From the NCBI GenBank assembly GCA_026120185.1, contig JANUWF010001491.1, forward strand, positions 1,612,001 through 1,676,000: DNA of 64,000 nt, read 5' to 3'. Below the pieces are notes generated by a model, which saw nothing but the letters and a program-made list of their open reading frames with translations, did no database searches and was not told the DNA's origin. The stretch comes from Voacanga thouarsii (Eukaryota > Streptophyta > Magnoliopsida > Gentianales > Apocynaceae). Made by a program: the position numbers and the translations under genes. Position 1 is the stretch's first letter; each line of letters starts with the position of its first letter. This document shows positions 11,531 through 23,345 of the stretch, in pieces.

Positions 11531-11900
11531 TAGTACAATCTCAATAACGGTGCATGACCTTGCAAGGACTAATGACAAGAATAAGAACCAAGAGGTTCCT
11601 AGGTGACATGTAATTTCTCATACAATCATGTTTGAGGATAGAAGATATTTATAAGGATATTGAATGTATCCAAATGCTCAGCTTGATTACTATCCTAGAG
11701 GAAACCTAACAAAAACTCAAGCTAGCACCGAAAGAAGGAGAAAAAGCTGAAGAACAACATAATAGCGCCAAACCAGTGTTGGTGCCAGCTGTGTACTACT
11801 TGCAGAATGTTTACTCTCCAGCGAAAAGCCAGTACCGGCCCTAGCGCCTAAACCGACCCCAGCTTTTGTCAACGTCCCAACCCCTATTTTGCGAATTTGG
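11531..11900 (+). other. Element 1 3' untranslated region
   Basis: Polyprotein tail, then a purine-rich stretch (GAAAGAAGGAGAAAAAGCTGAAGAA near 11729-11753) that may be the polypurine tract. Next come GGTGCCAGCTGTGT-like motifs. The 3' LTR start is not sharp and lies between about 11750 and 11930. Confidence 0.4.
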
Positions 11901-12480
11901 ATGTTTTCTCCAGTTTCTTTCTATTTTAAACATCTAGTAATGACCCTTTAAGGCTTTAATTTATCTTAGGACCTCAGGAATCACTTAGCTATGGTTAGGG
12001 TAGTATAAATATATCTTTTTGTAATTTTACAAGATAATCTACTTACTTTATTCAAATTTGAAAAGAGAGTCTTCAGAGTTCTTTGCCTCTTTGTTCATCT
12101 TGTTCAAGAGCATACTTAAGGCTTAGTCCTCCATTTGAATGAGTTCCTAAATATTTTGGATAATCCTATATGCCTTATCCTGATTAGGTCTTTGTTGCCT
12201 TGTTCTTCTAAGGTTTATCTTGAATTCCATTATTTGGGTGTCTATAGTCCTACTATTTTGTTCTTGATTACCTTGTTGTCTCAAAGACATTTCAGTGAGT
12301 CTATAGTTGATCTTGCTACCATTCTTATGGGTCTTTGATGCCTAGTTCTTGAAGGGTTTGCTAGAGTATAGGTAGATAGTTATTTTCCTCTATTTTGGCC
12401 ACAAAACGCCACTGTTTTGGTTCCATTATATGCGATGAGATAGTAGCCCACTGTCCTAACAATTTAACCACTTCAGATCA
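11900..12480 (+). repeat. Element 1 3' LTR, approximate
   Basis: The last 138 bp (12343-12480) align with the surviving 5' LTR (710-851). The upstream part contains a TATAAATATAT promoter-like stretch near 12003, as expected in U3. The left boundary is estimated. Confidence 0.55.
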
Positions 12481-13854
12481 TAAAAGCTGCGTATCTCCTT
12501 ATGCCACTTTCGAGCTATTTTTTTAGATTTGATGCACGTCATCAATGTACGCTTGTGCCTTAAAGTCGTGTAAGCTTCCTGAAGGTTTTAGAAAATCCTA
12601 AATCAATTCAATGGTAGTGCAAACCTCCCTAATTTAATTCAAGAATGGTTTAGAGATTTTAGAAATATGCTTTGGATGACTCAAGTCACAAGAATTCTTT
12701 GTTTTGAGCAAAGGAAAGTTTAAAGTATGAAGAAGGATTTTGGAGGCGAACTTGAGATTGAGAGCTTACCAAGTTTTATTATTAAAACTTTATACTGCTT
12801 CTTTCTTGTTCCCAATTGTACTATGTTTTTATGTTTTCAATTTCTAGGCAATTGAGATTCTATCTTGTGTTTAGGTTATGTTTGGAATATTAATTCAGAT
12901 TGTTGAACAAATATTCAATTTTTTATATTATTGAGATTGTCTTTTTAGTTTTTAGGCAATTCCGCATATCCTTTTTTTTTTTATCAATTATGTTGCATTT
13001 CCATTGCATGATCAACATACTTAACTTGTATGATTGATAGGATAAGTTAATTAATCTTTTCATTAATTTCCAAGTATCATCTATTAGCTTAACTAGGTTG
13101 AAGTTGATTTCTTAATTAAGTTAATAGGGAATTGTGTGATTTCAATTATGCATGATTGAAGTTCATTGTTTTGTATGATTTGATATTAGTGATGCATTTG
13201 TGTTCATCAATCGTGTGATTAGTCTAGGACAATTTATTAATTGAAGTACTAATGTCTTTAAGAAATATATTAATCAATTTAGATATGATTAAGAATAATG
13301 TTAGAGATTAATTGGAGACGTTGAGGAAAGATTAATCGAATTTGGCAAGGATAGGGATTTAAGGCATTGAGTAAGATTCCTAAAACTAATTGCTCTAAGA
13401 TAATCTAATATATAATAGGTTTCCTAATTTGATCTCATGACATTTTTCAAAGACAAGATAGTGGTATGAGCTTAGGGTGATTTTTTTATTCAACAAATTT
13501 GGCAGCTCATGTGGATTAAGCATAACATAAATAATAGCACTCAAATCAGTGGAAAATAGAGATAAACAAGGAATAACATAACTACCCTTCCAACAAACTA
13601 ACAACCCTAGAAGAACTAAGCTTCAAGAACCCTTAGTTTAGTAGGCTAGATCTGCTATAACAACACCATAATATTCTTAACCCAATAAGGGATTTAAGAA
13701 TAGAAGAATAGAAGCTATAGCCTCCTAATTAGAGATCTAGAAAAGGCCTTATTAGATTATTCATTAAGATTTAGATACTTGAACAAAAGGTAGACTAATC
13801 TCTTAGCATAGTCTTAAACTAGGGAAGAACAAGGAGGATTGACTTCTCATGATT
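12481..13854. other. Unassigned AT-rich, LTR-like DNA
   Basis: No reading frame of note. The 12700-13350 stretch has the style of a gypsy LTR read-through region (short runs of TTAATTAAGTTAATAGGG type, poly-T) in plus orientation, but no partner copy in the window confirms it. 13395-13850 shows nothing I recognise. Confidence 0.3.
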
Positions 13855-15050
13855 CACTAGTTAAGACTAGCATATGTTATACTTTCTAATTTGGTCAGAC
13901 GGTAGTTCTCACATCCGTGAGTATTGTGATACTCAAAATTAACACATAGATACTTGTTACTTGAACAAATATATTAGATGACATAGCTATGGGATAACCA
14001 CATGGATAACTATTTAGTGCCAGTGATAGAATCTCAGCATTGTAAATATGCAATTATCCTTAGATTTGAGATCTCCAAAGTACTTTGTTTGCTATGCATT
14101 GCACTTTGATTCTAATCTCTGGAGTTTAGACAAGACTGCCTATAGGATGGATGTTAGGTATAATCTGAAGTAAATAAAAGTAGTTGAGATGATGAATAAA
14201 TGATTTACTACTCCTAATAATCGGGGTGAATATCTCATGGCTAGTTGTAGGAATCACTACTCAGTAAGCCCTTGGCCAATACTGCTGTGTATTGGAAATA
14301 GTTCCAATTCACACACATGCTGAGTAATGGATTTTAGGAACAAGTACTAAAGTATTTGAGCTAGAATTAATTATTATTCTGGAGGGAGTTGGCACTAAAT
14401 CCAAACTCTAAATTGAATGAGATATTGTACTATGAAAGGAGTTTATTGTGCAGTTGTTTGCTATTGGAAGGTTTAAGTCAAGCCACTTGACATTTTGGAA
14501 TTTTAGGTGGTTATGATGTATTGCTAGATCCATTTCATAATATACTGAATATGGATTCATTAATTGGAGAATTAATAAATAATCCTAATTAGAATTTTAA
14601 GCTAATTACAATTATTAAGGATTATCAATCCTAAAGATATTTGGATTAATTCATATTTTGCTATCAATAGACCAGGAAACCTAATAGGTGACACACAATG
14701 AAGGATCAAGAACATGAAGTGTTATTTGATAACATAATAGGGTTAATTACAAGAAAAAGAAGTTTTTGTGGTCAAAGTAGAATTTGTTATAATTTACGGA
14801 TTTGACAAAATAAGATTTCTAATTTTCAGCTTTATTCACATGCCTATATATGAGACCATTTCTGTCTCTAGCTACAAGTTGCATTCCAACGTTAACCCAA
14901 TTCAGATTAAAGAGAGAATATAGAATAAGCTCACAGATTGAGCAAATATACACCAACAAAAGTAGCTTTACCTTTTTACCTTTAGATCAATAGATCTCAC
15001 TTTGGAGCACAATGTAGATGAGATATTTTTATTTTTCAAGAATATTAGGA
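13855..15050 (+). repeat. Copia LTR fragment (same family as the two solo LTRs)
   Basis: Aligns, in the opposite orientation, with 55717-57642 and 61905-63561. Shared blocks include TTCTCACATCCGTGAGTATTG (here near 13904), GAGATCTCCAAAGTACTTTG (14068), CTGGAGGGAGTTGGCACTAA (14380) and CAAGCCACTTGACAT (14478). The first few hundred bases of the LTR are missing and the right end fades near 15050, so it is an old partial copy with no visible target duplication. Confidence 0.7.
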
Positions 15051-15839
15051 TGTTTCTGAGAATGTTAGCACAAATCCCTTGTTGAAAATCATTTTTAAAT
15101 AGCTTTTATAGTGGCAAAAATCAAGACTGCAACGGCTAGTTGTTGCTATCAAGTTTCGAAGAATTTTTTACTCACAGAATGAAAAATTGTGTGTTTAAAA
15201 GGTGCATCCAAAATGGCATTTTGAACGAAGAAGTATATTTTGAACAACTTAAAATTTAGGTACTTTGGAAACAGACTTCGGATTTTCAGGTCCATCCAAA
15301 ATCATTTAACCAATTTTTTATAAAGTCAAAATTTTTCTTCTAAAGTTCTTTTTATGATAAAAAAAAATGGATTAAAAATACACCATTTTTGAAGTGACTT
15401 TTAGTGCTTTAATAGGACATAGGAAATACAATTAATAACTTAACCATAATTTCATAGTCTATAACTCAGCAAAAGTCTTCATGGTACGCAACTTCTTTAG
15501 GTAAGAACTTGGTTTGATCAATCCTTCTTGCACTTCATTATCTATAAGTTTCTTAGCAATCCTATTTGCAGGACTTGAAGAACTGTGGTCAAATATGTCA
15601 TGATCCAAAAACCTAATCACATACAAATTGCACATGTTAGTCCACATCAATGTTTGTCATTTATCAAAACACAGGAGTAAGCCCTTTGGGCTAACAAAGT
15701 TGTTGATTCCTTATATAGACCCCTTGACTAAGAGATTAGGTGGGGCAACATCCCTCGAAGTCAAAGACCACTACAACACAGATATTGTTGGCAACTATCG
15801 AAGAACCTTAGGGAACGGGGGCTACTAAACCTTCTTCCT
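15051..15839. other. Unassigned stretch with one short minus frame
   Basis: A 63-codon minus frame (15459-15650) reads plausibly (PANRIAKKLIDNEVQEGL) but I recognise no family, and it has no open continuation. The rest is AT-rich with nothing assignable. Confidence 0.25.
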
Positions 15840-16990
15840 CATTTTCTAATTGTTTTCGTCAAATATAAATGTAAGGTATGGCACTAATAGAAGAGAGGTC
15901 ATGCTTTTACACATAATAGAGAGTAACATGGTCCCCATAGAATAAGAAAGAGAATAGCCCATGTAACAAAAGGAATTCCCTCACTCAAGACCTAAGAAGT
16001 GTGTACCCCTTAGACCTATAATTCCCAATTCTAGGCCCCGGAGTGAGTTACCTATCAATCTCACTTTTATCTCGAGTTATGAGATTTCTACATCCAATTT
16101 AGTTAATCAATATCTCTACCCAACCAACCAAACCTAAAGGTGCATTAATCATCGCTCACTATCCCAAATCATCCGGAAGCCACAAAATTCCGATCTCTAA
16201 GCAATTGTCATGAGCCTATTACTTATTAGCTCTAATTCCCAACATCCCTTTTTGGCTAATTGAAAATGTCACATGTTAACCTAATCAAGTGGCTGTCCTA
16301 TCCTCAACCTCACATCACAAAATCATTAAGGAAGCACATTTAATTGAAATTAATCAATTATACCCAACATAATCAAGATAACCAAAATATGCTCAAATAA
16401 CTAAATACCCAGGAATAAGAAACATAGATCTAAAGGAAATACATTATTCTCAAGCAAGAAAATGGTGTACAACCCTTCATTACAATTAAAAATGAAATCT
16501 TAGTATAAGAATACAAGTAAAATTACAAATGGAATGGAAAGGCAAGCTAGCTTATTTTTCCTCTTGCAATCTCCAAATAAGCTTTCTTCTTTCTCTTTCA
16601 ATCTCTTTGTCCTTCTCCCAATTTTGTGCTCACACTTTGAAGAACTAGGATTCTTAAGAGAAACCCTAGCCTTTCTAAAACTCTTCTTCCTTAATTTTGT
16701 GTGTAAAAAGTGATATTATAGAGCAAAAATCTGAAAACTCACTCAAAACAGCTTTCTTCGCACTGGTGGGCAGCCCAAGGAAATTGAACTTCCCTGAGCA
16801 GCTATGTTTATTCGAAACCAAAGCGGTCTAGGACACCAAGTTTCTTGAAAAACTAGCTAGCTATGTTGAAGACTAGGTGGCCGAGGGAACATGAAGTTCC
16901 CTCGGCCACCACTTAAACTAGTTTTGTACAAAAATACACATAACTAGGCAGCTATGATGGAAATCAAGCTAGCCAATTAGATTAATGTCA
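15840..16990 (-). repeat. LTR-like fragment, gypsy style
   Basis: On the minus strand it begins TGACATTAATCTAATTGGC at 16990, directly against the Element-1-like tail, and continues as an AT-rich LTR-type sequence containing a GC-rich hairpin module. The left end is estimated and no partner LTR is in the window. Confidence 0.4.
16876..16910. repeat. Perfect 15-bp inverted repeat (hairpin)
   Basis: The left arm GGTGGCCGAGGGAAC (16876-16890) and right arm GTTCCCTCGGCCACC (16896-16910) are exact reverse complements around the 5-base loop ATGAA. It is strikingly GC-rich in an AT-rich setting. Confidence 0.95.
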
Positions 16991-17148
16991 AGAAGGGGGA
17001 ACGACTTTGCAAGGGCCAATGACAATATCAAGAACCAAGAGGTTCCAATGTGATACCCAATTGCTTCTATAGCCATGTTTGAGGATGCAAGAGACTTGGA
17101 AAGATGATGAAGGTAGCCAAGAGCTGAACTTAATAACTATCCAAGACG
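16991..17148 (+). pseudogene. Tail of a second Element-1-like gypsy polyprotein
   Basis: Aligns with 11540-11700 of Element 1 and encodes GPMTISRTKRFQ, the segment that ends this polyprotein. It is cut on the left by the LTR-like fragment and on the right by the CACTA end at about 17149. Confidence 0.65.
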
Positions 17149-17760
17149 TACTACAAGAAATTTGCCAATTTGCCATGGACAAATCCGTGGCTAAACTAGA
17201 ATTTGCCACGGATTTGTGACGGAATTGGTCTGTGGCAAATACATTCCTCGCTAAGCATTTTTTACGATGGAGTTTTTTTTTTCTCGTGGCAATTTTCCAT
17301 GGATTTATCACCGATTAATCAAGTTGGTATCACATTTGGTGAGAAATATTGTGAGAGAACCGTGGCAAATCTGTAGCAATCTGCCACGGAAACAATATGG
17401 AATATATGTTGTCCGTGGCAAATCCGTGGTAGATTTGCCATGGACATTTCTCAAGCAGGTACAGTTTGGTGCAAATCCGTGGTAGATTGCCATGGACATT
17501 TCTCAAGCAGATACAATCCATGGTAAATCCTTGGCAATCTGCCATAGATTTGCCACAGAAACGATATGGAACATATGCTGTCCGTGGCAAATCCATGACA
17601 GATTGCCACAGATTGCCACGAATATTTCTCAAGCAGGTACTGTACATGGCAAATCCGTGACAATCTACCATGGAAACAATATGGAATATAGGCTGTCCAT
17701 AGCAAATCCATTACAATTTACCACAAAAACGTTATTTTTTTCATGGTAAATTGTCACGAA
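17149..17760. mobile_element. CACTA (En/Spm) transposon end with subterminal repeats
   Basis: The sequence TACTACAAGAAATTTGCC at 17149 matches the CACTACAAGAAA terminus of plant CACTA transposons with one change. It is followed by about 600 bp packed with copies of TTTGCCACGGA and its reverse complement TCCGTGGCAAA, the subterminal transposase-binding repeats of these elements. No transposase frame and no opposite terminus (TTTCTTGTAGTG) was found to the right, so the element is partial or its far end has decayed. The overlapping short frames here are repeat artefacts. Confidence 0.75.
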
Positions 17761-19576
17761 TTTTTGACAAATTATTAAAAATTAAAATGTATTAGAAATT
17801 AAAATTTATTAAAAAATTTTTTTTTTTGAATTTAACCCTACACACGTTATTTTTTTAATTATTTTTTCTTGTATTTGGCCCCGCACACGTAAAATTTCCT
17901 TCCAAACACAATAGAATCAACTCATTCAACACCGAATATAACATTAACACAATTTTCTCATTTGAAGTCAATTACTGAAGTCAATTGACCACATATCATT
18001 TGACTACATATCTAACATACACCCACAATTGTATAGAACTACTTAACTAATTTGAAAGCCCTTATATCTACACTCATTAGCCTCGTAAAACATGCAAACT
18101 TCCCAACATCTTTATGTTCCTCACAAATTGCTTCACCACCTGAGCTTCGCAGGAAAATACTGCAAGAAGAAAGGGAAATACATCATCAATGAGTTAGATA
18201 AAAAAAAAAGTAATACAAAAATTACTTTAAAAAAATTTTGGCAGGGTTTCCCCTATATACTGGATGTTTCTAGGCACAAACCAGCACAAAATCAACAACA
18301 TTAAAAAAAAAAAAAACATTAGCTATCACAGCAATTATTTAATAAAACTAATGTAAGGGTAATCACCCATTACCCACGGGGAATGATAGTCCATCACTCA
18401 CGGGGATCTATTCATATAAATTAAAAAAAGAGAAACAAAGATGTAGTGGGTATCCAGGGGGAGGGGGGAGGGGGAGAAAAATGGAGAAAAATTGACCCAT
18501 GCTTCACTTAGTATCTAGAATTCTCAACTAAAATAATATAGCTAACCATATAGTAAAGGAATTTATTAAATTCCTTAACTCATTTCTATTCCATTTCATA
18601 CTAGAAATGAAATGCACAACTTGAAATCATTCCATTTCATATTTCTTCTTCGTCACATACAAATAATGTCTTTATATGCTATTCCAATTCTTCATCCACT
18701 TATCAAATTATAAAAGAGCATACGGATACATTTTGATGAAGTAAAATTCTGCATTTTATTTCCTTGGCATGCTTCCATGTTTTGAGCATAAATTTCAATC
18801 TACTCATCTAAATCTCTTTGAATTGGTAACAAAATATTCCTAGAATCCTTAAATTTAATCAAATGTAATTGCTTTTCTCAAATCCAGAAAGATTATAGAT
18901 TATTAAAAGCAAAACAGCCCCAGCTTTTCTTTTAGCTAAAAATTCTGCAATTCCTCCTCCATAAAATGTCTTGGTATTTTAGCTATATCTTTTGATCTGC
19001 ACGTCCAAATTACCTTAAATTTGTGCCACAACACTCCTTAGACATATGGCTGCAAAACTAAATAAGTATTTGTCGAGGACTAACATTTTGTATGGAACTT
19101 GTAATGATCAGTAGAAAAGCCACAGAAATGACTACATATCTAACATACACCCACAATTGTCATCCACAATGTTAACAACTTCAAGCTCCTCAAGAACAGA
19201 AAATAATTGCACTACTCTATGCCTGGTAAACACTAAAATACAGGAAATATTATAATGCAATTTATAAAAATAGTTTCTTCATGTCTATTATTGTTTCAAA
19301 TTTTCACTGAAACAAGTAAAACCTCCAAGCACAAATTTGACAAGTGGATAGAGAATTGAATAGAGAACTAAATAGAGAGTTCAATAAGATGAGAACTCAA
19401 AAATTGACTTTTCCCTTCCCCTTTGTCTCTTTCTCTCTTTGTCCCTTTCTAAAAAATTAACCTTTCATCTTCCTCCTTGTCTCTTCATCTTCCTCCTTAT
19501 CTTTTTCTCTCCTCAGCCCTCCCTTCACTCTTCCTCCTTGGCACCGAGATTTCTTATTCAGTTTTCTTTCTCAAAG
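17761..19576. other. Unassigned DNA upstream of the RKD pseudogene
   Basis: Contains A/T-rich runs, a G-rich patch (18459-18475) and a 30-bp near-identical direct repeat (about 18000-18030 and 19128-19158, GACTACATATCTAACATACA core). The pyrimidine-rich stretch 19410-19550 (CTT and TCCTCC repeats) lies just upstream of the RKD start and could be its former 5' untranslated region. No transposase or other gene is recognisable. Confidence 0.35.
18236..18625. repeat. Direct repeat, left copy
   Basis: Matches 20945-21165, from the TTTCCC-TATATACTGGATG block through TAGTAAAGGAATTTATTAAA to ACTAGAAATGAAAT. This copy has about 150 extra bases (18330-18480). The pair flanks the RKD pseudogene. Confidence 0.8.
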
Positions 19577-20124
19577 ATGGATAGTTGAAATTCATTTGAG
19601 AGGTGGTCAAATTTTGAAATAGCTATTAATCAAGAAGATTTTGATGTGTTTTCCTTTCCAAGACAACCACTTCCTCTTGATTTTAGTTGAGTTACTTTTA
19701 AAGATTTTTTTTTTTTTAGGGGGTTTCACCCGTCTTCTTCATCTGGTTTGGTTTGTTGTGTTATGAATCAGTGAAAGTTATGAACATTTTGCTTTTGATT
19801 TCCAATTTGATCTACCTATTCAAGAGACTATTTTTTATGTTGTTCCTTTGATGGATAGTTGTAATTTGTTTGAGAGGTGGTCAAATTTTGAAATAGATTC
19901 CAATTAAAAAGATTTTGATGTGTTTTCCTTTTCAAGCTAACCACTTCATCTTGATTTCAGGTGAGATTCTTTTAAGGTTTTTTTTTTTTAGGGAGTTTTT
20001 ACCCATTTTCTTCATTTGGTTCGGTTTATTGTGTTATGAATCAGTGAAAGCTATGAACATGCTACATTGGATTTCCAATTTGATCTACCTATTCAAGAGA
20101 CTATTTTTGATGTTGTTCCTCTGA
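19577..20124 (+). repeat. 274-bp tandem duplication of RKD 5' exons
   Basis: Copy 1 is 19577-19850 and copy 2 is 19851-20124. Both begin ATGGATAGTTG and run through FERWSNFEI, the first intron and the LPIQETIF segment. Copy 1 has a broken splice donor (TTGAG for GTGAG) but keeps CAA where copy 2 has two TAA stops, so those stops arose after the duplication. The join falls at a shared GATGGATAG stretch. Confidence 0.85.
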
Positions 20125-20780
20125 CGGAGGATATGCTTGTGCATGATCCTATCTACTCCCTAATGAATTTTGAACAAAGCCAGAACATGGTTCCTTTGGA
20201 GAAAATGCGTATTGAAAACATCACTTCAGACGAAGTTCATGTGGAGAAGAAAGTAATCAGGAGGTAGCAAAAAGAGAAGGGCATTAGCTCCAAGACACTA
20301 TCAAGAGCAACCATTTCGAAGTACTTTCATATGACAATGACTCGTGCGGCCAAAAAATTGAATGTTCGCCTAACCGGTCTCAAGAAAAGATGTAAGGAGT
20401 TGGGAATTCATTGATGGCCTTACAGGAAGTTTATGAACTTAGTGACCCTAATCAAGAATGTTCATGTTTTTTCTCACACACACTTGTGCATAAAGAACTA
20501 ATAAATATATGTCCCCAAAGTTAACAAAGAAATAATGCCTAATGAAAGGTTTTATTTGGATTTGTAGGGTTTGTGAAATGAAGAAGAATGAGTACATATG
20601 GCTGAGAAGAAGTTGAGAATGGCCATTGAGATACTGAAACGTGAGAAGAAGTTGATAGAAGAAATCCCTGATGCGATGTTGGAAGACCAAACAAAGAGGC
20701 TGAGATAAGAATGTTTCAAGGCCAAATTTGAGAAGAGAAAACTCAGGGATATGGAAAAAATTTTGAGAGGTGGATGTTAG
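19577..20780 (+). pseudogene. RWP-RK domain (RKD-type) transcription factor pseudogene
   Basis: The only host gene recognisable here. RKD proteins are plant nuclear transcription factors of egg-cell and embryo programmes that bind DNA through an RWP-RK domain. Exon 1 of the intact-order copy starts at the ATG at 19851 and ends at 19960. A GT-AG intron (19961-20044) joins in phase 2 to an exon encoding DFQFDLPIQETIFDVVP and then the RWP-RK domain (20268-20465): TISKYFHMTMTRAAKKLNV, GLKKRCKELGIH, WPYRK. A second intron (20466 to about 20568) leads to a coiled-coil exon (AEKKLRMAIEILKREKKL) ending at TAG 20778-20780. In-frame stops (in exon 1, at 20265, at the Arg before WPYRK, and near the C-terminus) are mostly C-to-T changes. 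Exon 1 and part of exon 2 are duplicated in tandem upstream. Confidence 0.85.
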
Positions 20781-20944
20781 TCTAATTGCTTTGGTTACAT
20801 AAGGTTAAGTTTATAATCTTTCTCAAATTTTCTTTACATTAAGAAGATACTTAGGAGTTAAAATCAATTGTATAAAATTAAGCTTAAGGGTAATCAACTT
20901 ATTTGGAGTATGAAGATGACAAAAATAAATAAATAAATAAATAA

Positions 20945-21165
20945 AAATTCGGCAGAGTTTCCCTTATATACTGGATGTTTCTAGGCACAAAGCAACTATA
21001 AAATCAACAACATTAAAAAAAATAAATAAAATGACCTATGCTTCATGTAGCATCTAGAATTCTCAACTAAAATAATACAACTAACCATATAGTAAAGGAA
21101 TTTATTAAATTCCTGAACTCATTTCTATTCCATTTCATACTAGAAATGAAATTCACAACTTTCAA
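20945..21165. repeat. Direct repeat, right copy
   Basis: Right-hand copy of the 18236-18625 repeat, lacking its 150-base internal block. It lies 165 bp beyond the RKD stop. Confidence 0.8.
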
Positions 21166-21701
21166 CTTTTATTGTACAAGTCACTTATGTCTCTGCCCAC
21201 TAATCATTTTCAACTTTTATTGTCAAGTCACTTAGTCTCTTCGAACTGATCAATTCAAAGACATCACCATATGATATGCCCCTAATCCTATATTTAATTG
21301 ACATCACAAGTTCTTTTTTCATAGCAGCACATGAACCTATTTCAATTTCCTTAAGTTTAGATCTAGTTGAGTAGGTTTAGTCATTCAATCTTATCTAATT
21401 CTCATTTTCTCAACACACCCCCCAAATATTTTTTGGCAAAAGCTGTTGGGACAAAAAGAAGTATGGACTTTTAGCTTTAGTACAAGACAAGTGCGTGCAT
21501 AAAGACCATAACTTAAAGCTCAAAATTGTCAAATGTCCAGAAAGCAGAAACCACGAAATAGACTAATAAACGTAGCAACAAAAAAAAGTCATGAGCAAGG
21601 AATGAAATTATAATATGCTTATTCCATTCCAATTGCAAACCACATATTAATCAGATTCTTTAACCTGTTTGCTAGTTGAGCTAGACATTCAAGGGAAATA
21701 G
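21166..21701. other. Unassigned spacer
   Basis: AT-rich. Two nearby copies of TTCAACTTTTATTGT (about 21158 and 21208) form a short tandem duplication of about 50 bp. No gene seen. Confidence 0.35.
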
Positions 21702-23262
21702 TGTAACACCCCACTACCTAGGCCCAACAGGGCTGGAGATGTCGCCCTATCCAAAGGACAAGGGGTCTTTATAACTAGGTCATACAAACAAAAATGAAAT
21801 AATACTTTAAAATTAAAACTTATTACAACCCAAAAAGGTCAAGAACAATTTCAAAATTAATTGTTCACTATCATCTCTCAAAGCAACATATAAAATAAAC
21901 AACAAGAGTCTCCAAACATGCAGCAAACTAGCTACTCATCTCTATAGGAGGATCGACCTGAAACATGGCACAAAAGGTGATGAGATAAAAATCTTAATAA
22001 ATCCGTGTGTGCTTTGAGTGTTCAGGTAAAATAGTTCATGTATGCAAGTTGTAAAACTTCATAAGAAAAAGTACTGGCAAGCATTAGACAATGTTAAAAA
22101 TAATGAGTGGCATTTTACTTTTCCAAACATACATGTGTACAATAAAATCAACCACTCGAAAGAACGGCCATGTGTTACAACACGTTGGGCCCCATGTCCA
22201 TATAACCGTCAGAATGCCACACTGTGCATACTAACAAAAGGTAGGTGCACGGCCTATCGGGTAAGATACTCCTCCTTCTCTACACCCAAACATACCGGTT
22301 GTCCATTCCAAAAACACACAATCCACATGACTGAAACTTGTCAGCTTGGACCGGCATAACTAAATAGTACTATCGCTTCTCCAAGTTGAGTTCATTTTCT
22401 GGAGGTGGCCTCTTGCCAGAAAACTCGCTTTAACTCTTCAAAACTAGTACTACTAGCCTACCCTTATTGAGTACTCAACGTTGATTGTCCTACTTGGCCG
22501 AAAACTAATAAAACATTGCTTTATTTAGAAATAGCAATTAAGGGTTTCTAAAGTCCGTGTCAAAATTGGTTTTAGAAATAGTTTGGTGTTTGAGCAAAAC
22601 TGCTTATTGATTTTCAAATAATTTGTTTGACTGAAACAAGAAAGGAAACAGTCCTTAATTGCCTTTACAAAATGAGTGTTCATACACTTTGCGTTTGGCT
22701 TGCCATAGTAACCTTTTTACAACAAATAAGTTTTATGCAAGTGCTTACCTAATCCTTTGCTTAAGCTAATTCAAAGATCTTCCAAAGCTAACCTAACCCC
22801 GCCTGGGGTAAACACAAGCCATAATTAAACTTAAGCCAAATTCGCTTCCATAAATAATCCTAGTTCAGCCTATTACAATCATGACCCTAATGTCCTAAGC
22901 TTTATGGCTAGATGATGAAGGTTTTTGTAAAATAAAACTAGCTTGATAATAAAATAACTAGGGATTGTGAAATAATTACTAAAAAGTTATAGGTTCAAAT
23001 ACAATCTTTGTTATTAAATAAATAAACTAGGGATTATTTGATGAAGGGTCCTAAGTCTTAAAAATAATCAATTATTACTAATCTCTCAATTAAAAATTAG
23101 TAGATAGAAAATAATTAGTAAATAAAATAAGTAGTAAATTTTATTAAATTTTGATCAAAAGGTAATAAAAAAATTTTAATAGTATTTATGAATGTATGAC
23201 CAATAAGATTAATATTTTACCTATTATGATTATTTATATAAAAGGCCTTATTTATTATTATT

Positions 23263-23309
23263 GCATATATATATATATATTAATATATATATATATATAT
23301 ATTAATATA

Positions 23310-23342
<33 letters not shown>
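23263..23342. repeat. (TA)n microsatellite
   Basis: About 80 bp of TATA repeats broken by TTAATA units, inside the LTR of Element C. Confidence 0.9.

Positions 23343-23345
<3 letters not shown>

Larger units (their letters stand above)
710..12480 (+). mobile_element. Element 1: decayed Ty3/gypsy retrotransposon
   Basis: A plus-strand gypsy element whose domains read in order gag, protease, RT, RNase H, integrase, bounded by a partial 5' LTR (710-851) and a 3' LTR ending near 12480. A degenerate initiator-Met-type primer site (TATCAAAGAG, about 852-861) follows the 5' LTR. Every domain carries stop codons, so it is an old, dead copy. It was later cut three times: by a copia-like LTR at 709/710, by a TRIM-like element in gag and by Element A in the integrase. 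The lineage within gypsy is unresolved. Confidence 0.85.

Noticed and set aside
15459..15650. 63-codon minus frame that reads like protein
   Set aside because: Isolated, no recognisable family and no extension; not enough to call a gene.
17266..17749. Cluster of overlapping frames on both strands
   Set aside because: They follow the TTTGCCACGGA subterminal repeats of the CACTA end and have no independent support.
17149..21701. One large CACTA element carrying the RKD fragment
   Set aside because: Attractive, but no opposite CACTA terminus or inverted subterminal repeats were found to the right, so it remains only a test suggestion.
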